Shown here: piece after piece, positions 63,526-64,000 of the stretch
Layout of the letters: each line of letters opens with the position of its first letter
Numbering within the stretch: the stretch's first letter is position 1
Assembly: GCF_050937815.1 (NCBI RefSeq)
Contig: NZ_JACDIJ010000005.1
Coordinates: 1 to 64,000, forward strand
DNA from: Treponema_C sp050937815
Lineage (GTDB): Bacteria > Spirochaetota > Spirochaetia > Treponematales > Treponemataceae
Direction: 5' to 3'
Length of the DNA: 64,000 nt
The notes under the pieces: model-generated
What the model saw: only the letters and a program-made list of their open reading frames with translations
Told to the model about the DNA's origin: nothing
The model's database searches: none
Position numbers and translations under genes: made by a program

Positions 63526-64000
63526 TTAAGTTGCCAAACACATAAGCTTCTCTTGATTAGCTTCTTTTCTTTGCAGTATACCGGACACTTGTCCTTCTTT
63601 AAATACTATCACACGATCACTCATACCCAATATTTCCGGCAATTCAGATGAGATCATAATAATTGAATTACCTTGACTGGCATAGGATGACATAAACTTA
63701 TAAATCTCGCGCTTTGCACCGACATCAATACCTCTGGTAGGCTCATCGAGTAAAAGGATTTTCGGATTCGTCAGTACCCACCTTCCAAAAACAACTTTTT
63801 GTTGATTTCCGCCTGAAAGTGTTTTGACAAGTTGTCCTGCGGAAAAAGCCTTTATTTGAAATTCTTCAATTAGCATAGAAACTGCCGTTCTTTCGTCTTT
63901 TGAATTAATCAAGCCGAACTTAGTAAATCTTTTCAAAGAAGAGATAGTAATATTATCTGCTACAGATCGGTTAAGTACTAAGCCGCTTTTTTTTCTATCT
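63526..64000 (-). CDS. Sugar ABC transporter ATPase (RbsA-like), C-terminal part
   Basis: Only the last about 158 residues are visible; the frame runs off the right edge. It begins DRKKSGLVLNRSVADNITIS and has the signature LVKTLSGGNQQKVVFGRW, Walker B ILLLDEPTRGIDVGAKRE and the switch His-like region SSELPEILGMSDRVIVFKEG. RbsA-type proteins have two ABC domains in tandem; this is the second. A TTG at 63936 is internal, not a start. Confidence 0.95.
   Translation of the reverse strand, partial: DRKKSGLVLNRSVADNITISSLKRFTKFGLINSKDERTAVSMLIEEFQIKAFSAGQLVKTLSGGNQQKVVFGRWVLTNPKILLLDEPTRGIDVGAKREIYKFMSSYASQGNSIIMISSELPEILGMSDRVIVFKEGQVSGILQRKEANQEKLMCLAT

Overview
The window reads as the chromosome of a spirochaete, most likely a host-associated Treponema. 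The signs are 7TMR-DISM receptor/cyclase proteins, a bactofilin next to lnt and an HU-like gene, a cysteine-ladder LRR lipoprotein of the type seen in oral treponemes, a FlhB-tail protein in an ispH operon, and mid-range GC with A/T-rich signal regions. The species cannot be fixed from the sequence. Most genes are on the minus strand and sit in tightly overlapping operons (ATGA, TGATG or TAATG junctions).

Layout. 1-5070 is an accessory patch: an SH3 protein, a XRE repressor with two matched operators, small membrane and lipoprotein genes, and a YefM/YoeB-type module whose toxin end appears damaged by fusion to a DUF2442 remnant. It is bracketed by a decayed copy (1337-1420) and the intact copy (4398-5069) of a HTH-PTS EIIA gene. 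5211-7166 carries an anchored propeller-like protein and an M23-fold protein without catalytic His. 7200-10296 is the sulfur-transfer operon mnmA-nifS-nifU, followed by tRNA-Leu(UAA). 10576-18981 is a nine-gene operon: ispH, a FliK-like gene, a FlhB-tail gene, a degenerate HD-GYP gene, yraN, a 57-aa FlgM-like gene, a zinc-ribbon-like gene and two receptor-cyclases. 19028-25583 holds sbcD-sbcC, a barrel protein and murD. 25630-30034 is a surface-protein zone with an FGE remnant, a lipoprotein, a barrel protein with a long linker and an LRR lipoprotein; degenerate 7-bp repeat arrays follow two of its stop codons. 30202-34169 is a second pair of receptor-cyclases. 34303-48096 is housekeeping (pncB, ttcA-like, epmA, rpmE-rho, bactofilin-lnt-HU, rpsT, leuS, ltaE). 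48093-52938 is a PP2C/PP2C/STAS/M15 peptidase operon. 53177-57178 is grpE-dnaK-dnaJ, 57287 is asnA, and 58478-64000 is a sugar ABC transporter with SDR, RpiB-like, DhaK and DhaL genes.

The most striking observation is that both tandem cyclase pairs divide the class III active site between two proteins. In each pair the upstream protein has lost both metal-binding Asp residues but keeps the purine-site Lys/Thr and the transition-state Asn/Arg. The downstream protein keeps both Asp residues but has lost the Thr and Asn. This is the arrangement of the C2 and C1 halves of animal transmembrane adenylyl cyclases, here as separate, translationally coupled receptor proteins, found twice. It predicts obligate heterodimers that could require two periplasmic sensor domains to be read together.

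Secondary points of interest are the FlgM-like small gene, the heptad arrays, the palindromic hairpin family, the paired XRE operators, and a sugar operon whose gene set matches tetritol/tetrulose catabolism.
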